Below are positions 31,737-41,995 of a stretch of 64,000 nt of DNA, piece after piece. A program made the position numbers and the translations under genes. The stretch spans positions 1 to 64,000 of the forward strand of contig NZ_FMVT01000012.1 of assembly GCF_900102505.1 (NCBI RefSeq), written 5' to 3'. How positions within the stretch are numbered: the first letter of the stretch is position 1; each line of letters opens with the position of its first letter. The stretch comes from Paracoccus tibetensis (lineage in GTDB: Bacteria > Pseudomonadota > Alphaproteobacteria > Rhodobacterales > Rhodobacteraceae). The notes beneath the pieces are model-generated. The model saw only the letters and a program-made list of their open reading frames with translations, searched no databases and was not told where the DNA came from.

Positions 31737-32339
31737 ATGTTCTATCGCCCCGAAGCCGGACACGGCCTGCCCCACAACCCCTTCAACGCAATCGTGGCGC
31801 CGCGCCCGATCGGCTGGATCTCGACCCGCGGCAGCAAGGGCGACAACCTCGCGCCCTATTCCTTCTTCAACGCCGTCGCCTATGTGCCGCCGCAGGTGAT
31901 GTTCGCCTCGACCGGCAAGAAGGGCGACCGGCCCGGCACCAAGGACAGCGTGGCGCAGATCATCGAGACGGGGGTGTTCTGCGTGAACATCGCCAGCGGG
32001 AAGGACCGCGAGGCCGTCAACGCGTCGAGCGCGCCCTTGCCCGCGGGGGTGAGCGAATTCGAGAAGGCCGGGCTGGAGGTTGCCGCCTGCGACAGCATCG
32101 ACTGCCCGCGCGTTGCGGGTGCTGTGGCGTCGCTGGAGTGCCGGATGACGCAGATCGTGCCCTTGGCGGGCGAGGCGAACTTCGCCGTCTTCGGCGTCGT
32201 CACCGGCGTGCATCTGCGCGACGACTGCATCCTGGACGGCCGCTTCGACCCGCGCGCCGCGGGTGGCTGGCTGGCCCGGCTCGGCTACAAGGACTACACG
32301 GCCGTGACCGAGCTGTTCGAGATGGAGCGCCCGGCATGA
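31737..32339 (+). CDS. Flavin reductase-like / FMN-binding domain protein
   Basis: A 200-aa protein of the flavin reductase-like split-barrel family, which binds FMN and often reduces flavin with NAD(P)H. Motifs include [20 protein letters not shown] (about residues 15-34), [20 protein letters not shown], and [21 protein letters not shown] chose ATG 31737 because CAGGAGG lies 6 bases upstream; an in-frame ATG at 31698 lacks this. It overlaps apt by four bases. Confidence 0.88.
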   Translation: MFYRPEAGHGLPHNPFNAIVAPRPIGWISTRGSKGDNLAPYSFFNAVAYVPPQVMFASTGKKGDRPGTKDSVAQIIETGVFCVNIASGKDREAVNASSAPLPAGVSEFEKAGLEVAACDSIDCPRVAGAVASLECRMTQIVPLAGEANFAVFGVVTGVHLRDDCILDGRFDPRAAGGWLARLGYKDYTAVTELFEMERPA

Positions 32340-32869
32340 GCCGGTCCGTCCGCGACTACATCCGGTCCATCCACGATTTCCCGCATGAGGGGATCATCTT
32401 CCGCGACGTGACGACCCTTTTCGCCGATGCGCGCGGCTTCCGGATGGCCGTCGATCAGCTGCTGCACGGCTATGCCGGGGCGCGGATCGACAAGGTCGTG
32501 GGACTGGAGGCGCGGGGCTTCATCCTGGGCGGGGCGGTGGCGCATCAGCTGTCCACCGGCTTCGTGCCGATCCGCAAGAAGGGGAAGCTGCCGGGCACGG
32601 TGATCTCGGAGGCCTACCAGCTGGAATATGGCGAGGCGATCATGGAGATCCATGACGACGCGCTGCGCCCCGGCGAGCGGGTGCTGATCGTGGACGACCT
32701 GCTGGCGACGGGCGGGACGGCGGCCGCGGCGATCAAGCTGTGCCGGCGCCTTCAGGCCGAGGTGGTGGGCTGCGCCTTCGTGGTGGACCTGCCCGAGTTG
32801 GGCGGGCGCAAGCTGCTGGAGGGCATGGACATGCCCGTCCACGTCCTTTGCGAGTTCGAGGGGACCTAG
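32336..32869 (+). CDS. apt: Adenine phosphoribosyltransferase
   Basis: Apt salvages adenine to AMP using PRPP. The 177-aa protein has the start [37 protein letters not shown], and the PRPP-binding loop [20 protein letters not shown] at about residues 119-138. It is coupled to the flavin reductase gene through ATGA. Its stop overlaps that of the converging oxidase gene in a shared CTAG. Confidence 0.97.
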   Translation: MSRSVRDYIRSIHDFPHEGIIFRDVTTLFADARGFRMAVDQLLHGYAGARIDKVVGLEARGFILGGAVAHQLSTGFVPIRKKGKLPGTVISEAYQLEYGEAIMEIHDDALRPGERVLIVDDLLATGGTAAAAIKLCRRLQAEVVGCAFVVDLPELGGRKLLEGMDMPVHVLCEFEGT

Positions 32870-34272
32870 GCGAGAATCACGCCGGGGTTCATGATCCCGA
32901 CCGGGTCCAGCGCGGCCTTGATGGCGCGCATCGCCGCCAGCCGGGCGGGATCGCCCCATTCCGCCAGATCCGCCGCCTTCAGCCGCCCCACCCCATGCTC
33001 GGCCGAGAACGAGCCGCCGCGCGCCACGACCATCTCGTGGATGCGGCGGGTCATGGGCTTGCGATACTGGTCATAATCCTCGCGGGTCCGGCCGGGGGCG
33101 GGGAAGAAGTTGTAATGCAGGTTGCCGTCCCCCAGATGGCCGAAGCAGTTGATCCGCATGTCGCCTTCCGCCGCGATCATCGCGCCGGCATCCGCGATGA
33201 AGCGGGCGATCTCGGACAAAGGCAGGCTGATATCGTGGTTGGCGATGGCGCCGACATGGCGGTTGGCCAGCGGGATATGCTCGCGCAGGGCCCAGAGTTC
33301 GGCAGCCTCGCGGCCCGATTGGGCGATGACGCCGTCGCTGGCCAGCCCCGCCTCGACACCGGCCGCGAAGAGGCCTTCCAGCGCGGCCTGCGCGGAGAGG
33401 CCGTCGGGCAGGCCGACCTCGATCAGCACGCTCCAGTCGGGGGGTGCCGGGAAGGGCTGGCGCATCTCGGGAAAGGCCTCGGCGAGAAAGCGCAGCCCCT
33501 GCCCCGCGATCATCTCGAAGGCGGTGACGCCGCCCGCCATCCGCGCCTGCGCCAGCGACAGAAGGGTGAGCGCGGCCTCGGGGCCGTCCACGACCAGCAG
33601 CGCCACCCCCGTCTCGGCCGGCACCGGCGCCAGCACCAGCGAGGCGGCGGTGATGATGCCAAGCGTGCCCTCGGCGCCGATCAGCAGGTCGCGCAGGTCG
33701 TAGCCGGTGTTGTCCTTCCGAAGGCGCTTCAGGTCATGCATCACCTCGCCCGACGGCAGAACGGCCTCGATGCCAAGGCACAACGCGCGGGCGTTGCCGT
33801 AGCGCAGCACGTTCACGCCGCCCGCATTCGTCGCCAGCACGCCGCCGATCTGCGCGCTGCCCTGCGAGGCCAGCGACAGCGGGAACTGCCGGCCGACGCG
33901 TGCGGCCGCCTCGCGCGCGGCGTGCAGGGTGACGCCGCTCTCGGCGATCATGACGCCCTCGTCCGGGTGGATGCTGCGGATGGCGGTCATCCGCTCCAGC
34001 GACAGGACCAGCGGCGCCGGCCCCTGCGACATGACCTGCCCGCCGACCAGCCCCGTGCCGCCGCCGCGCGGGACGACGGGCACGCGGGCTTCGGCGCAGG
34101 CGCGGATGATGGCGGCGCATTCCGCCGTGTCGCGGGGGGCGGCGATCAGGCCGGCCTGCCCCAGCCAGCGGCCGCGCGGCTCCTCCAGATAAGCGGGGGC
34201 GGGATCGCGCAGCACGCCCTGCGGCAGGCGCGCGGCAAGCGCGGCATCGGCGGGGCAGAGGTCAGCGGGCAT
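32866..34272 (-). CDS. FAD-linked oxidase, GlcD/D-lactate dehydrogenase type
   Basis: A 468-aa flavoprotein with a PCMH/VAO FAD-binding domain ([16 protein letters not shown], about residues 64-79; [20 protein letters not shown]) and an FAD-oxidase C-terminal domain. The latter carries [20 protein letters not shown] and [12 protein letters not shown]. It probably oxidises a 2-hydroxyacid such as D-2-hydroxyglutarate, D-lactate or glycolate. Lack of glcEF neighbours argues against glycolate oxidase. The ATG at 34272 overlaps the GNAT gene by 11 bases. Confidence 0.88.
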   Translation of the reverse strand: MPADLCPADAALAARLPQGVLRDPAPAYLEEPRGRWLGQAGLIAAPRDTAECAAIIRACAEARVPVVPRGGGTGLVGGQVMSQGPAPLVLSLERMTAIRSIHPDEGVMIAESGVTLHAAREAAARVGRQFPLSLASQGSAQIGGVLATNAGGVNVLRYGNARALCLGIEAVLPSGEVMHDLKRLRKDNTGYDLRDLLIGAEGTLGIITAASLVLAPVPAETGVALLVVDGPEAALTLLSLAQARMAGGVTAFEMIAGQGLRFLAEAFPEMRQPFPAPPDWSVLIEVGLPDGLSAQAALEGLFAAGVEAGLASDGVIAQSGREAAELWALREHIPLANRHVGAIANHDISLPLSEIARFIADAGAMIAAEGDMRINCFGHLGDGNLHYNFFPAPGRTREDYDQYRKPMTRRIHEMVVARGGSFSAEHGVGRLKAADLAEWGDPARLAAMRAIKAALDPVGIMNPGVILA

Positions 34273-34849
34273 CCGTGCGCCCCCTGCGGTCGCGTCGCAG
34301 ATTGGCGTAGAGGACGTGGTTCCGCCAGCGCCCGTCGATCTGAAGGTAGCTCTGCGCGACGCCCTCGTACTTGAAGCCGGACTTCTCCAGCACCCCGCGC
34401 GAGGCGGTGTTCTCCGGCAGGCAGGCGGCCTCGATGCGGCTGAGGTCCAGCGAGGTGAAGGCGTGGTGCACGAGGACGCCGATCGCCTCGGCCATGTAGC
34501 CCTGGCGGGCAAACGGCTCGCCGATCCAGTAGCCGATGGTGCCGGATTGCGCCGGGCCGCGCCGGATGTTGTCGAGCGTGATGGCGCCCAGAAGCGCCCC
34601 GTCGCTGCGCCGCGCGATGAAGAGCGGGAAGGCCGTGCCCGCGCGGCTGGCCCGGGCCGCCCAGGTGACGCGGTTGGTGAAGCTTTTGCGGGAAAGGTGG
34701 TCGGCGGACCAGACCGGCTCCCACGGGGTCAGGAAGGCGCGGCTTGCGTCGCGCAGCCCGGTCCAGGCGTTAAAGTCGGAATGGGCGGGCAGGCGCAGCA
34801 CGATCCGCTCGGCGTCCAGCCGGACCGGTCGGCGCCTTAGGGTGATCAT
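34262..34849 (-). CDS. GNAT acetyltransferase, RimJ-like
   Basis: A 195-aa RimJ/RimL-type acetyltransferase, probably acting on a ribosomal protein alanine N-terminus. It has WEPVWSADHLSRKSFTNRV (about 43-61), IGYWIGEPFARQGYMAEAIG (acetyl-CoA site, about 105-124), IEAACLPENTASRGVLEKSG, and GRWRNHVLYANL. The ATG at 34849 overlaps the M16 peptidase stop. Confidence 0.88.
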   Translation of the reverse strand: MITLRRRPVRLDAERIVLRLPAHSDFNAWTGLRDASRAFLTPWEPVWSADHLSRKSFTNRVTWAARASRAGTAFPLFIARRSDGALLGAITLDNIRRGPAQSGTIGYWIGEPFARQGYMAEAIGVLVHHAFTSLDLSRIEAACLPENTASRGVLEKSGFKYEGVAQSYLQIDGRWRNHVLYANLRRDRRGRTDAR

Positions 34850-36120
34850 GCGGCAAGCCTGCGCGCCAGGTCCTCGCGTGCAGGCGCGCCCTCGACCGGC
34901 CCGTAAAGCGCCAGCGCCGGCCGCGCCTGCGCGATCAGCGCCTCGGCATGGGCGCGGACATCGGCCAGGGTGACGGCCGCGATGCGGTCCGCGACCTCGG
35001 CGGGATCGGGCACCCGGTCCCAGATCGCCAGCGTCCGGGCCATGCGCTCGGCCTGCCCCGACGGGCTTTCGAGGCCCATCAGCAGCCCGGCGCGCAGCTG
35101 CGCCTGCGCCCGCGCCATTTCGGCCGGGGTCATGTCCTCGGCGGCGCGCTTCATCTCGTCGATGGTCAGGTCGGCAAGCTCGGCCAAGTCCTCGGCGCCG
35201 GTACCGGCATAGATGGTCAGCATCCCGGTATCGTCATGGAAGCCCGACTGCGCGAAGATGGTGTAGCACAGCCCCCGCTCCTCGCGCAGCTTCTGGAACA
35301 GCCGCGAGGACATGCCCCCGCCAAGCGCCGAAGAGAAGATCTGCGCGGCGTAGAAGTCAGGCGCCAGGTAGCCCGGCCCCTCCAGCGCCAGCGCGAAATG
35401 CGCCTGCTCCAGCGGCTTGATCTGGCGCGTCTCCAGACCCTGCCAGCGCGCCGCCTCACGCGCGGGCTGGATCACGGGCGAGAGGTGGCCAAAGGCCGCC
35501 TCGGCCAGCCGCAGGATGCGGTCGTGATCCACCGCCCCCGCCGCCGAGACGATCATCTGGCCCGGGCCGTAGTTCTCGGCCACGAAGCCGGCCAGGTCCT
35601 GGCGGTCGAAGCGGCTGACCCGCTCGGCCGGGCCCAGGATGGTGCGGCCCATCGGCTGGTCGGGATAGGCGGCCTCTTGCAGCCAGTCGAAGATGATGTC
35701 GTCGGGCGTGTCGAGTGCCTGCCCGATCTCTTGCAGGATGACGCCGCGCTCGACCTCGATCTCGCGGCCGTCGAAGATGGGGTTCAGCACGATGTCCGAG
35801 ATGACGTCGAAGGCCAGGTCGACATCGTCCTCCAGCACCCGCGCGTAATAGGCCGTGACGTCCCGCGAGGTATAGGCGTTGATGTAGCCGCCCACGTCCT
35901 CAATCGCCTCGGCGATCTGCAGCGGCGTGCGGCTGGTCGTGCCCTTGAAGGCCATGTGCTCGAGGAAATGGGCGATGCCGTTCTGCTCGGCCCGCTCGTT
36001 GCGCCCGCCGGCGCCGATCCAGATCCCGAGAGCGGCCGAATGCAGCCCGGGCATGTGGCGCGTCACGACGCGCAGGCCGTTGGAAAGGGTCGAGACCCGT
36101 GTCAGGCTGCTTTCGCTCAC
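34846..36120 (-). CDS. M16-family zinc peptidase (processing-peptidase type)
   Basis: A 424-aa pitrilysin-family metallopeptidase related to the mitochondrial processing peptidase beta subunit. The inverted zinc motif H51-F-L-E54-H55 is intact and the distal glutamate is E131 (VERGVILQEIGQ). FSSALGGGMSSRLFQKLREE marks the second half. No signal peptide is seen, so it is probably cytoplasmic. The start is GTG at 36120, overlapping the thrC stop as GTGA. The thrC-M16 order is a common alphaproteobacterial arrangement. Confidence 0.92.
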   Translation of the reverse strand: MSESSLTRVSTLSNGLRVVTRHMPGLHSAALGIWIGAGGRNERAEQNGIAHFLEHMAFKGTTSRTPLQIAEAIEDVGGYINAYTSRDVTAYYARVLEDDVDLAFDVISDIVLNPIFDGREIEVERGVILQEIGQALDTPDDIIFDWLQEAAYPDQPMGRTILGPAERVSRFDRQDLAGFVAENYGPGQMIVSAAGAVDHDRILRLAEAAFGHLSPVIQPAREAARWQGLETRQIKPLEQAHFALALEGPGYLAPDFYAAQIFSSALGGGMSSRLFQKLREERGLCYTIFAQSGFHDDTGMLTIYAGTGAEDLAELADLTIDEMKRAAEDMTPAEMARAQAQLRAGLLMGLESPSGQAERMARTLAIWDRVPDPAEVADRIAAVTLADVRAHAEALIAQARPALALYGPVEGAPAREDLARRLAA

Positions 36121-37496
36121 TGCGTTCTCCGTTCAAGGATGAGCGATTTAAGCGCCTCCACGTCGTTTTCAACCCGGCTGACCCGCTCGGGCAGGTCGAA
36201 CAGCTCGGCCATGTGCGGCGGCAGCGGGGGGCGAATGCCGATGGCACGCTCGACGGCGTCGGGGAACTTGGCCGGATGGGCGGTGGCCAGCGTGACCATC
36301 GGCACGCCCGGCTCGATGTGCTGCTCGGCCACGGCGACGCCGATGGCGCTGTGCGGGCAGAGCACCTCGCCGGTGGCCTCGCGCGTGCGGCGGATCGTCT
36401 CCAGCGTCTCCTCCTCGGACACGCGGCCCGAGCGGAACTCTTCACGCAGCGTCTCCAGCGCGCCTTGGCTGATGGTGAAGCCGCCCGCCTTCAGCTCGTC
36501 CATCAACTGCCGGATCGCGCCGGCGTCGCCGCCATAGGCGAGGAACAGCGCCCGCTCGAAGTTGGAGCTGACCTGGATGTCCATCGAGGGGCTGATCGAC
36601 GGCGCGACCTCGCCCACCCGGTACTCGCCCGTGGTCAGGGCGCGGTGCAGGATGTCGTTCTGGTTCGTCGCGACGATCAGGCGGCGGACCGGCAGGCCCA
36701 TACGCTTGGCGATGGAGCCGGCAAGGATGTCGCCGAAATTGCCGGTCGGCACGCAGAAGTCCGTGGGGCGCATCCCCAAGCTTGCGGCGGCGGTGAAGTA
36801 GTAGACGATCTGCGCGACGACCCGCGACCAGTTGATGCTGTTGACGCCGGCCAGCCCGACCTCGTCCCGAAAGGCGTGGTCGTTGAAGAGGTCCTTCAGC
36901 CGCGCCTGGCAGTCGTCGAAATGGCCCGTCACCGCCAGCGCGTGGACGTTGGCGTTGGGCGGCGTCGTCATCTGGCGGCGCTGCACCTCGGAGACGCGGC
37001 CATGCGGATACATGATGAACACGTCCACGTTGTCGATGCCGCGGAACGCCTCGATCGCAGCCGAGCCGGTGTCGCCGGAAGTGGCCCCGACGATGGTGAT
37101 CTTCTGTCCCGAGCGTTTCAATGCGATCTCGAAGAGCTGCGCGATCAGCTGCATCGCGAAGTCCTTGAAGGCCAGCGTCGGGCCGTGGAACAGCTCCAGC
37201 AGGTGATGGCCGGGGGCCAGCTGGACCAGCGGCGCGCGGGCGGCGTGGGCGATGCGGGCATAGGCCCGGTCGATGGCGCCGCGCAGCTCGGCGTCGGTGA
37301 AGCAGTCGCCGGTGAAGGGGCGGATGACGCGGAAGGCAACCTCTTCGTAGGGCAGGCCGTCCAGCGTCTCGAGCCCGTCCAGGGTGAGGATCGTCTCGGG
37401 GAGGTAGAGCCCGCCGTCACGCGCCAGCCCCGACAGCATGGCCTCTTCGAAGTTCAGAACCGGGGCCTGCCCGCGGGTCGAGACGTAACGCATCAT
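36117..37496 (-). CDS. thrC: Threonine synthase
   Basis: ThrC converts O-phosphohomoserine to threonine with pyridoxal phosphate. The 459-aa protein has YVSTRGQAPVLNFEEAMLSG at the start, the PLP lysine in FHGPTLAFKDFAMQL, and the phosphate-binding GATSGDTGSAAI. FCVPTGNFGDILAG lies further on. Two ATGs in a row (37496 and 37493) make the exact start ambiguous. It ends the cytochrome oxidase assembly run and starts the thrC-M16-GNAT run. Confidence 0.97.
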   Translation of the reverse strand: MMRYVSTRGQAPVLNFEEAMLSGLARDGGLYLPETILTLDGLETLDGLPYEEVAFRVIRPFTGDCFTDAELRGAIDRAYARIAHAARAPLVQLAPGHHLLELFHGPTLAFKDFAMQLIAQLFEIALKRSGQKITIVGATSGDTGSAAIEAFRGIDNVDVFIMYPHGRVSEVQRRQMTTPPNANVHALAVTGHFDDCQARLKDLFNDHAFRDEVGLAGVNSINWSRVVAQIVYYFTAAASLGMRPTDFCVPTGNFGDILAGSIAKRMGLPVRRLIVATNQNDILHRALTTGEYRVGEVAPSISPSMDIQVSSNFERALFLAYGGDAGAIRQLMDELKAGGFTISQGALETLREEFRSGRVSEEETLETIRRTREATGEVLCPHSAIGVAVAEQHIEPGVPMVTLATAHPAKFPDAVERAIGIRPPLPPHMAELFDLPERVSRVENDVEALKSLILERRTQ

Positions 37497-37503
37497 TCGT
37501 CCT

Positions 37504-38175
37504 TCAGTATTGCCGCTGCCTGATACGCCAGATCAGCGCCAGTGTCATCACCGCCCAGGTGGCCGCGATCAGGAACCATTGCAGGGCATAGGCGAAGTGG
37601 TTGTTGGGGATTCCCTCGACCGCGACCGGGATCGGCTCGGCCCCTTGGTTGTCGCCGCGGATGAAGCTGGCGACGACCAGCACCGGCTCGGTGCCGAGCT
37701 GCGCCGCCATCGCATCGACGTCGCGCGCGAACCAGATGTTCTCGTCAAGGTTCGGCGCGGGCGTCGAGCTGGAGGCGTCCTGCGGCCAGTGCAGGTTGCC
37801 TGTGACCTCCAGCCGCACCGGCGGACGCTCGACCCGGCGCAATTCCTGCGGCACGAAACCGCGGTCCAGCAGGATGGCGCGGCCGTCATCGGTGATGAAG
37901 CGCGAGATGATCTGGTAACCGGCCCCCTGCTCGCGCGTGTGCGACAGAACGTCGATCTCGGCGCCCGAGGTGGTGCCGCTGACGGTGACCGGCAGGTACT
38001 TCATGTCCGGCGCGATCTCGGCCGGCAGAGGCACGGGGGACGCGTTGATGCCGGCCTCGATGTCAGCGATCAGCCCCTCTTTCCAATCGCGCCGGTCCAG
38101 CTGCCACAGGCCCAGCTGGACCAGGATGGCGCAGCCGACGATGCCGAGGATCAGGGGGAACAGATAGCGGCGCAT
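37504..38175 (-). CDS. SURF1 family cytochrome oxidase assembly protein
   Basis: SURF1 (Surf1c in Paracoccus) helps insert heme a into subunit I of aa3 oxidase. The 223-aa protein has the expected hairpin layout: an N-terminal membrane helix (about 5-21), a periplasmic domain with DRGFVPQELR, and a C-terminal helix (about 198-217). The family block PNNHFAYALQWFLIA precedes helix 2. It is separated from ctaE by a terminator, so it may be transcribed partly by readthrough. Confidence 0.93.
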   Translation of the reverse strand: MRRYLFPLILGIVGCAILVQLGLWQLDRRDWKEGLIADIEAGINASPVPLPAEIAPDMKYLPVTVSGTTSGAEIDVLSHTREQGAGYQIISRFITDDGRAILLDRGFVPQELRRVERPPVRLEVTGNLHWPQDASSSTPAPNLDENIWFARDVDAMAAQLGTEPVLVVASFIRGDNQGAEPIPVAVEGIPNNHFAYALQWFLIAATWAVMTLALIWRIRQRQY

Positions 38176-38196
38176 GGCGGGACCTTGCTCTTCAAT

Positions 38197-38228
38197 GAAA
38201 AACGCGCGGGGAAGGCTCCCCCGCGCGC
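38197..38228 (-). terminator. Terminator downstream of ctaE
   Basis: On the minus strand a perfect 9-bp stem (CGCGCGGGG / CCCCGCGCG, 7-base loop, 38203-38227) is followed by TTTTTC, about 25 bases after the ctaE stop. Confidence 0.85.
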
Positions 38229-38250
38229 TGCAATCTTTGGCCGGTGGGGA

Positions 38251-39078
38251 TTAGCTGCCCCAAACGTAGATGACGGCGAAGAGGACCAGCCAGATCACGT
38301 CGACGAAGTGCCAGTACCAAGCAGCGGCCTCGAACCCCAGGTGCTGGTTGGGGGTCATCTGACCGCGCATGAAACGCACGAGGCAGACGGCCAGGAAGAC
38401 CGTGCCGATGATGACATGGGCGCCGTGGAAGCCGGTGGCGATGTAGAAGGCCGAGGCATAGGCGGTGTCGGCAAGGCCGAAGGCTGCATGGCTGTATTCG
38501 TAGGCTTGCAGGCCGGTGAAGATCACGCCCAAGGCGACCGCGACGGCGAGGCCGTTGATCGCGACCTTGCGGTTGCCCTCATGCGCCCAGGCATGGTGCG
38601 CCCAGGTGACGGCGACGCCCGAGAGCAGCAGGACCAGCGTGTTGATGAAAGGCAGGTGCCAGGGGTCGAAGGTCACGATCCCTTCGGGCGGCCAGACGCC
38701 GTCGCGGATCGGGCTTTCCGGTCCCATCGGATAGAGGACGTGCTTGATGAAGTTCCAGAACAGCGTGACGAACAGCATCGCCTCGGAGATCACGAACAGG
38801 ATGAAGCCGTATTGCAGGCCGATCCGCACGACGGGGGTGTGATCGCCGGACTCGCCCTCGCGCACCATGTCCGCCCACCAGCCGAAGCTGGCATAGCAGA
38901 GCGCGACGAAGCCGATCAGGAACATCCACGGCCCGGTGATGGCGACGCCCGCGACCGAGACCTCGCCCGTCATCCAGGCGACGCCGCCGAACAGCGTGAC
39001 GAAGACCGCCACCGAGGCGAGGAAGGGCCAGATCGAGGCCGGAAGAATATGGTAGTCGTGGTTCTTAGCAGTCGCCAT
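38251..39078 (-). CDS. ctaE: Cytochrome c oxidase subunit III
   Basis: Subunit III of the aa3-type terminal oxidase, an integral membrane protein supporting proton uptake. The 275-aa sequence begins [20 protein letters not shown], has seven hydrophobic segments, and includes [20 protein letters not shown] and the end [19 protein letters not shown]. It follows ctaG after 32 bases. Subunit I (ctaD) is not in this window, as is usual for Paracoccus-type loci. Confidence 0.97.
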   Translation of the reverse strand: MATAKNHDYHILPASIWPFLASVAVFVTLFGGVAWMTGEVSVAGVAITGPWMFLIGFVALCYASFGWWADMVREGESGDHTPVVRIGLQYGFILFVISEAMLFVTLFWNFIKHVLYPMGPESPIRDGVWPPEGIVTFDPWHLPFINTLVLLLSGVAVTWAHHAWAHEGNRKVAINGLAVAVALGVIFTGLQAYEYSHAAFGLADTAYASAFYIATGFHGAHVIIGTVFLAVCLVRFMRGQMTPNQHLGFEAAAWYWHFVDVIWLVLFAVIYVWGS

Positions 39079-39110
39079 TGCGGATCCCCGTCGGCCCCCT
39101 CGAAGTCGTC

Positions 39111-39686
39111 TTAGTTGATGGTCTCGGACGAAGCCGTGTCAAGCGCCGCCCGGCGCGGCTCGGTCCGGTGGAAGGTGTAGGACAGCGTGATGTCGCGGAC
39201 CCAGGACGCGTCGCGGTCCTTCACGATCGACGGGTCCACGTAGAAGCTGACGGGCATCTCGATACGCTCGCCGGGCTGCAGCGTCTGCTCGGTGAAGCAG
39301 AAGCACTCGATCTTGTCGAAGTAGTAGCCCGAGATCTCGGGCGCGACGTTGTAGCTGGCGGTGCCAGTGATCGGCACGTCCGAGTTGTTGATCGCCTCGT
39401 AGAAGGCCAGCCCGTTCTCGCCGATGCGCAGGTCCATGCGGGTCTGCATGGGGCGGAAGGTCCATTCGAGGTTGGGATCGACGTTGGCGTCGAAGCGCAC
39501 GCGCACGACCTCGTCCAGCACCTCGTCGGGCGCGGCGGTCGAGATCTGCGTCGTGCCGCCGAAGCCGGTGACGCGGCAGAACCAGTCGTAGAAGGGGACG
39601 GCGGCCCAGGACAGCGCGCCCATGGTGACGACGACGCCGACCAGCATCGTGACGGTGCGGCCTTCGGGGCTCATGCGCTTCATCAT
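39111..39686 (-). CDS. ctaG: Cytochrome c oxidase assembly protein CtaG/Cox11
   Basis: Cox11/CtaG delivers copper to the CuB centre of subunit I. The 191-aa protein has one N-terminal membrane helix (about 12-33), [14 protein letters not shown], and the copper-binding motif ECFCFTEQ (CFCF) near residues 128-135. PVSFYVDP follows. Its ATG overlaps the CoxF-like stop as ATGA. Confidence 0.96.
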   Translation of the reverse strand: MMKRMSPEGRTVTMLVGVVVTMGALSWAAVPFYDWFCRVTGFGGTTQISTAAPDEVLDEVVRVRFDANVDPNLEWTFRPMQTRMDLRIGENGLAFYEAINNSDVPITGTASYNVAPEISGYYFDKIECFCFTEQTLQPGERIEMPVSFYVDPSIVKDRDASWVRDITLSYTFHRTEPRRAALDTASSETIN

Positions 39687-39901
39687 CGGGCTGCCTCCGC
39701 CGCCGGTGCGGCCGCCTCCGGCTCCATCGGCAGAAGCGTGGTGCGCGGCTGGTGGTCGTAGGCCTCCAGCAGATGGCCCTGCGTGACCTTGACCACGGTC
39801 AGCGCGAAGACCAGCGCGACGAAGGCGATCAGCACGATGCCGAGGCCGACATTGCGCGAGCGGCGGCGGCCGTGGAGTTCGTGTTCGGTTTGAAGCTGCA
39901 T
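39683..39901 (-). CDS. Small CoxF-like membrane protein
   Basis: A 72-aa protein with a polar N-terminus ([17 protein letters not shown]), one membrane helix (about 18-40, [20 protein letters not shown]), and a short periplasmic tail. It sits between ctaB and ctaG, where Paracoccus and relatives encode a small protein often named CoxF; its function is unknown. ATG 39901 forms a TGATG overlap with the ctaB stop; ATG 39907 adds two residues. Identification is by position and topology. Confidence 0.8.
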   Translation of the reverse strand: MQLQTEHELHGRRRSRNVGLGIVLIAFVALVFALTVVKVTQGHLLEAYDHQPRTTLLPMEPEAAAPAAEAAR

Positions 39902-40836
39902 CACCATGTTCCCATCCAGTTCTGGATCAGCAGGGCCAGGAAGTGCAGGAACAGATAGGACAGCGACAGCCTGAAGACCCGTTTCTCGGTGGCGAACCCG
40001 TCGGCGCGGGCCGCCCCCTCCTCGCGGCGCAGGACCTGCCAGCCGCCGCGGATGAAGGCCGCGTTCAGCACCAGCGCCACGGCCAGATAGACCGGCCCGC
40101 CGACCGAGGTCAGCCCCAGCCAGATCGAGAAGCCGGCCAGCACCAGCGTGTAGGCGAAGATGTGGCGCCGGGTGACGGCGCGGCCATGCGTGACGGTCAG
40201 CATCGGCACGCCCGCGTCCTTGTAGTCGTCCTTCATGAACAGCGCGAGCGCCCAGAAATGGGGCGGCGTCCAGAAGAAGATCAGCGCGAACATCAGGAGC
40301 GACTCGATCGAGATGCCGCCCGTGGCGCAGGCCCAACCGATCATCGGGGGGAAGGCGCCCGCGGCGCCGCCGATGACGATGTTCTGCGGCGTCCAGCGCT
40401 TCAGCCACATCGTGTAGACGACCGCGTAGAAGAAGATCGTAAAGGCGAGGAAGGCGGCCGCGAACCAGTTGGCGACAAGGCCCAGCATCATCACGGCAAG
40501 CCCGGACAGCGCGAGGCCCACGGCCAGCGCCTCGCCCGGCTCGACCCGGCCCGAGGGGATGGGCCGCAACTGCGTGCGCTTCATCACCGCGTCGATGTCG
40601 GCGTCGTACCACATGTTCAGCGCACCCGAGGCGCCGCCGCCGAGCGCGATGAACAGCACCGCGCAGAAGGCCAGGAACGGATGCACGTCGACCGGCGCGA
40701 TCCACAGGCCGACGAAGGCCGTGAACACCACCAGCGACATCACCCGCGGCTTGAGCAGCGCGACGTAGTCGCGGAACTCGGCCTCGGGCGCGGCGGCGTG
40801 ATAGGCGTTGGCGTCGGCGGCGTTGATGTCGGTCAT
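39901..40836 (-). CDS. ctaB: Protoheme IX farnesyltransferase (heme O synthase)
   Basis: CtaB/CyoE attaches a farnesyl group to heme B to make heme O for the oxidase. The 311-aa membrane protein has the prenyl-binding motif [20 protein letters not shown] and a second aspartate-containing loop at [10 protein letters not shown]. About nine hydrophobic segments are visible. It lies downstream of coxB, separated by a stable hairpin. Confidence 0.97.
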   Translation of the reverse strand: MTDINAADANAYHAAAPEAEFRDYVALLKPRVMSLVVFTAFVGLWIAPVDVHPFLAFCAVLFIALGGGASGALNMWYDADIDAVMKRTQLRPIPSGRVEPGEALAVGLALSGLAVMMLGLVANWFAAAFLAFTIFFYAVVYTMWLKRWTPQNIVIGGAAGAFPPMIGWACATGGISIESLLMFALIFFWTPPHFWALALFMKDDYKDAGVPMLTVTHGRAVTRRHIFAYTLVLAGFSIWLGLTSVGGPVYLAVALVLNAAFIRGGWQVLRREEGAARADGFATEKRVFRLSLSYLFLHFLALLIQNWMGTW

Positions 40837-40851
40837 CGCGGGTCCTTCCTG

Positions 40852-40880
40852 GGCAGGACCGGCGTAGGGCCGGTCCTGCC
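40852..40880. other. Strong intercistronic hairpin between coxB and ctaB
   Basis: A perfect 12-bp stem GGCAGGACCGGC-GTAGG-GCCGGTCCTGCC. No T tract follows on the minus strand, so it looks like an mRNA stabiliser or processing signal that would raise coxB over the assembly genes. Confidence 0.6.
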
Positions 40881-40892
40881 TTGGTCATCAGA

Positions 40893-41801
40893 TTACTCGG
40901 CGCGGGCCAGCGTGACCTCGGCCTCCGGGTCCAGCGCGGCGGTTTGCGCCGCCTCGGCGCCGTCCAGCGTGCCGCCCTGGCTCTCGATCCAGGCGGCGTA
41001 GACGTCCGGCTGCACGGCCTTCACGACGATGGGCATGTAGGCGTGGTTGATGCCGCACAGTTCGCTGCACTGGCCGAAATAGGTGCCCTCGGTCTCGACG
41101 TTGAACCAGGCCTGCGCGATCCGGCCGGGAACGGCGTCCTGCTTCACGGCAAAGGCGGGAATGGTCCAGGAATGGATCACGTCGCTGGCGGTGACCTGCA
41201 GCAGCACGGTCTGCCCCACGGGCACGACCACGGCGGTGTCGGTGGCCAGCAGGTATTCGTCGGGCGCGTAGCCGTAATCGGCCAGCTCGTCCTCGGCCAG
41301 CATCAGCGAGTCGAAGGCGACGCCGTTCTCGGGATATTCATAGGACCAGTACCACTGGTGGCCGGTCACCTTGATGACGAGGTCGGGGTCCTCGGGCATC
41401 TCCTGGCTGCGGAACAGGATCGGCAGCGAGAAGGCCCCGATGGCCACCAGGATCAGCACCGGGCCGAGCGTCCAGGCGATCTCGATCGGGGTGTTGTGCG
41501 TGAAGCGGGCGGGAACCGGGTTCGACTTCGAGTTGAAGCGGAAGATGACGATCAGCAGCAGCAGGCAGACCAGCACCGTGATCGCGGTGATGATATAGAG
41601 CACGAAGTGATCCAGCCACTGCTGGTCCCGCGCCAGTTCCGTCGCGGCCGGCTGGAAGCTCGTCCCGCGCGCAACCGGTTTTCCGATCGTGGGCAGATCG
41701 CCCAACACGTCCTGCGCCAGCGCCGTGCTCGCCACCATGCCCGCAGTCGCGAACCCCGAAGCTGCCGCGACTGCACGGCGAATCATCGCTCTTGCCATCA
41801 T
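40893..41801 (-). CDS. coxB: Cytochrome c oxidase subunit II
   Basis: Subunit II accepts electrons from cytochrome c through its CuA centre. The 302-aa precursor has a signal peptide (about residues 1-29, ending ALAQ), two membrane helices (about 66-90 and 108-130) and a periplasmic cupredoxin domain. CuA ligands are visible in [11 protein letters not shown] and [15 protein letters not shown] (two Cys, His, Met). Also known as ctaC. It heads the minus-strand oxidase-assembly run and is divergent from tldD. Confidence 0.97.
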   Translation of the reverse strand: MMARAMIRRAVAAASGFATAGMVASTALAQDVLGDLPTIGKPVARGTSFQPAATELARDQQWLDHFVLYIITAITVLVCLLLLIVIFRFNSKSNPVPARFTHNTPIEIAWTLGPVLILVAIGAFSLPILFRSQEMPEDPDLVIKVTGHQWYWSYEYPENGVAFDSLMLAEDELADYGYAPDEYLLATDTAVVVPVGQTVLLQVTASDVIHSWTIPAFAVKQDAVPGRIAQAWFNVETEGTYFGQCSELCGINHAYMPIVVKAVQPDVYAAWIESQGGTLDGAEAAQTAALDPEAEVTLARAE

Positions 41802-41995
41802 TCCATCCCGTTGCGTTGGCCCGGCCTCAACAGCCGCGGGGGCGGCCGGGAGGCTGCCCCTTTTCCTTTCACAGTGACCGCTCTATGACCATATCTCGCC
41901 CTCTCGGGCAAGTGATACCTAGACAAGTTCGGCCGGAATGGGAACGCGACCCGCTGCCGCGTCTGCCGCCCGGCGCCCCGCTTCAGGAGACCGCG

